Assembly (NCBI GenBank): GCA_029933635.1
Contig: JAOZNS010000131.1
Span: 1-7,326, forward strand
From: Candidatus Zixiibacteriota bacterium
Lineage (GTDB): Bacteria; Zixibacteria; MSB-5A5; SM1-73
Length of the DNA stretch: 7,326 nt
Direction of reading: 5' to 3'
Under the pieces are notes generated by a model. The model was not told the origin of the DNA. It ran no database searches and saw only the letters and a program-made list of their open reading frames with translations. Shown here piece by piece: positions 6,315 through 7,326 of the stretch (the stretch's first letter is position 1; each line of letters begins with the position of its first letter). Position numbers and translations under genes: made by a program.

Positions 6315-6890
6315 ATGAATAAAAAACTTGATAGAAATTTCTATAATCGTCCCACGCTTCTGGTGGCAAAAGAGCTTTTGGGAAAATATCTGGTGGTGCA
6401 AAGGGATGGATGCTTTCTTTCAGGAAAGATCGTGGAGACGGAGGCATATGTTGGCTTTGATGATCCTGCCAGCCATGCCTATCGAGGAAAGACCTTTCGA
6501 AACAGGGTCATGTTTGGCCATCCGGGATATGCATATGTTTATCTCACCTACGGGATGCATCATTGTTTGAATCTGGTCACCGAAAGAGGGGGATACCCGG
6601 CAGCAGTTTTGATCAGAGCACTTGAGCCTGCCGATGGAATTGAGTTGATGAAGAAAAGGAGGGGATGCCAGAGTTTGAAGGACCTGACCAATGGTCCTGC
6701 AAAACTGTGTCAGGCGCTTGGCATCGATCGAAATTTGAATGGGGCGGATCTGAGTTCTAATATCATCTATGTCGAGGATCGGGGCGAAGCAGTTACGAAA
6801 ATCGCCTCTTCTTCCCGGGTCGGCATTAAAGAGGGAAAGGAAAAAAATTGGAGGTTCTTTCTTCCTGACAGTAAATTTGTCTCCAGATGA
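6315..6890 (+). CDS. 3-methyladenine DNA glycosylase, AAG/MPG family
   Basis: This base-excision repair enzyme removes alkylated purines such as 3-methyladenine. It is full length for bacterial members (191 residues) and matches the Pur_DNA_glyco family throughout: LDRNFYNRPTLLVAKELLGK (5-24), GKIVETEAYVG (37-47), FRNRVMFGHPGYAYVYLTYG (61-80), VLIRALEP (98-105) and LTNGPAKLCQALGI (124-137). By spacing against human AAG, E43 corresponds to the catalytic E125, Y45 and H54 to the base-stacking Y127 and H136, Y79 to the intercalating Y162, and N86 to N169, so it should be active. The ATG fits the family N-terminus, but no clear Shine-Dalgarno precedes it. A 124-base gap upstream with no convincing promoter separates it from the HEAT gene. 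Cytoplasmic. Confidence 0.96.
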   Translation: MNKKLDRNFYNRPTLLVAKELLGKYLVVQRDGCFLSGKIVETEAYVGFDDPASHAYRGKTFRNRVMFGHPGYAYVYLTYGMHHCLNLVTERGGYPAAVLIRALEPADGIELMKKRRGCQSLKDLTNGPAKLCQALGIDRNLNGADLSSNIIYVEDRGEAVTKIASSSRVGIKEGKEKNWRFFLPDSKFVSR

Positions 6891-7019
6891 AGGAGACGAT
6901 GCTTTTGGTCAACCCTTTTCAATCTTTAAACATTTCTTAACTATATCATCTGATCTTCGTATATCTGCGGGAAGGATAATAGAACAGAATTTAGGATATA
7001 TCTGGAGCATCAAACATTT

Positions 7020-7024
7020 TAGGA
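7020..7024 (+). promoter_or_regulatory. Shine-Dalgarno TAGGA deciding the TTG start at 7033
   Basis: TAGGA ends 8 bases before TTG 7033, where the protein would begin MDRIIGLLII, matching the usual short N-terminus before the first helix of M50 proteases. No ATG or GTG is available in this frame before the HExxH motif except the GTG inside it. Confidence 0.5.
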
Positions 7025-7032
7025 TTTTTGGC

Positions 7033-7326
7033 TTGGACAGAATCATTGGACTTTTAATAATCGCACCTCCTATACTTTTCGCCCTGACGGTGCATGAATA
7101 TGCTCATGGTTGGATGGCCTTAAAGTTTGGCGACCCCACCGCGAAAGATGCGGGTAGGTTGACCTTAAATCCCTTGTCCCATCTTGATCCCATCGGAACT
7201 TTAATGCTTTTTATCGTTCATCTGGGATGGGCCAAACCAGTGCCGGTTAATCCCTATTATTTTCGTAATCCCAAAAAAGATATGATGTGGGTCTCCTTAG
7301 CTGGACCCGGAGCAAATATGTTAACC
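7033..7326 (+). CDS. Site-2 protease family (M50) membrane zinc metalloprotease, partial, runs off the window end
   Basis: Only the first 98 codons are present. Read from TTG 7033, a hydrophobic helix (RIIGLLIIAPPILFALTV) leads straight into HEYAHGW, the HExxH zinc site with catalytic Glu. Then come GDPTAKDAGRLTLNPLSHLDPIGTLM, which is typical of the small S2P/M50 group, the GWAKPVPVNP segment with its conserved Pro-Val, and SLAGPGAN at the edge. This is an integral membrane protease expected to cut transmembrane segments; its substrate is unknown. The third zinc ligand (an Asp further on) lies beyond the window. The frame has no stop back to 6739, so an earlier start is formally possible, but TTG 7033 gives the family-like N-terminus and a ribosome binding site. 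It lies 142 bases after the glycosylase gene. Confidence 0.88.
   Translation, partial: MDRIIGLLIIAPPILFALTVHEYAHGWMALKFGDPTAKDAGRLTLNPLSHLDPIGTLMLFIVHLGWAKPVPVNPYYFRNPKKDMMWVSLAGPGANMLT

Noticed and set aside
6887..6940. Short frame from ATG 6887 overlapping the glycosylase stop
   Set aside because: It ends after 17 codons, has no recognisable content and is in a different frame from the M50 gene.
6992..7006. NrdR-box-like GGATATATCTGG
   Set aside because: It is a single AT-rich partial match with no paired second box, and the downstream gene is a protease, not a ribonucleotide reductase.

Overview
The window is a compact stretch of bacterial chromosome with moderate GC content. Every gene I can support lies on the + strand. 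Classical Sec signal peptides, a TatC translocase subunit and an NrdR repressor show it is bacterial. AGA/AGG arginine and ATA isoleucine codons are frequent. A secreted repeat protein and a secreted HEAT-repeat protein of unknown function suggest an environmental, probably uncultured Gram-negative lineage (perhaps near the FCB group). That placement is a guess. I see no mobile elements, CRISPR arrays, tRNA or rRNA genes.

Layout: bases 1-103 hold a possible weak promoter and possibly the tail of an upstream gene. A stand-alone PPC/DUF296 protein follows (104-523), then a 138-base gap. Next is a tight gene train. It runs SAM hydroxide adenosyltransferase (662-1444), dCMP deaminase (1441-1995), NrdR (1992-2441), TatC (2438-3259) and a 654-residue secreted repeat protein (3256-5220). 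Each neighbouring pair overlaps by exactly 4 bases, if TatC starts at its GTG. A secreted HEAT-repeat protein (5252-6190, TTG start) follows after 31 bases and probably belongs to the same transcript. A 124-base gap separates this from a 3-methyladenine DNA glycosylase (6315-6890). The window ends inside an M50 site-2-protease-family gene (7033 onward), which most likely begins at a TTG codon.

The first part of the train is about nucleotides: SAM cleavage to adenosine and methionine, dCMP to dUMP, and NrdR control of ribonucleotide reductase. The second part is about the cell envelope: Tat translocation and two exported solenoid proteins. The most unusual item is the 654-residue protein. Its C-terminal half carries twelve copies of D-x-x-G-[ND]-D-x-Y, mostly 26-27 residues apart, which looks like an exported, acid-rich beta-solenoid. 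I do not recognise it as a named family. Its neighbour is an exported alpha-solenoid of about eight HEAT units, so the two may form an undescribed envelope pair.
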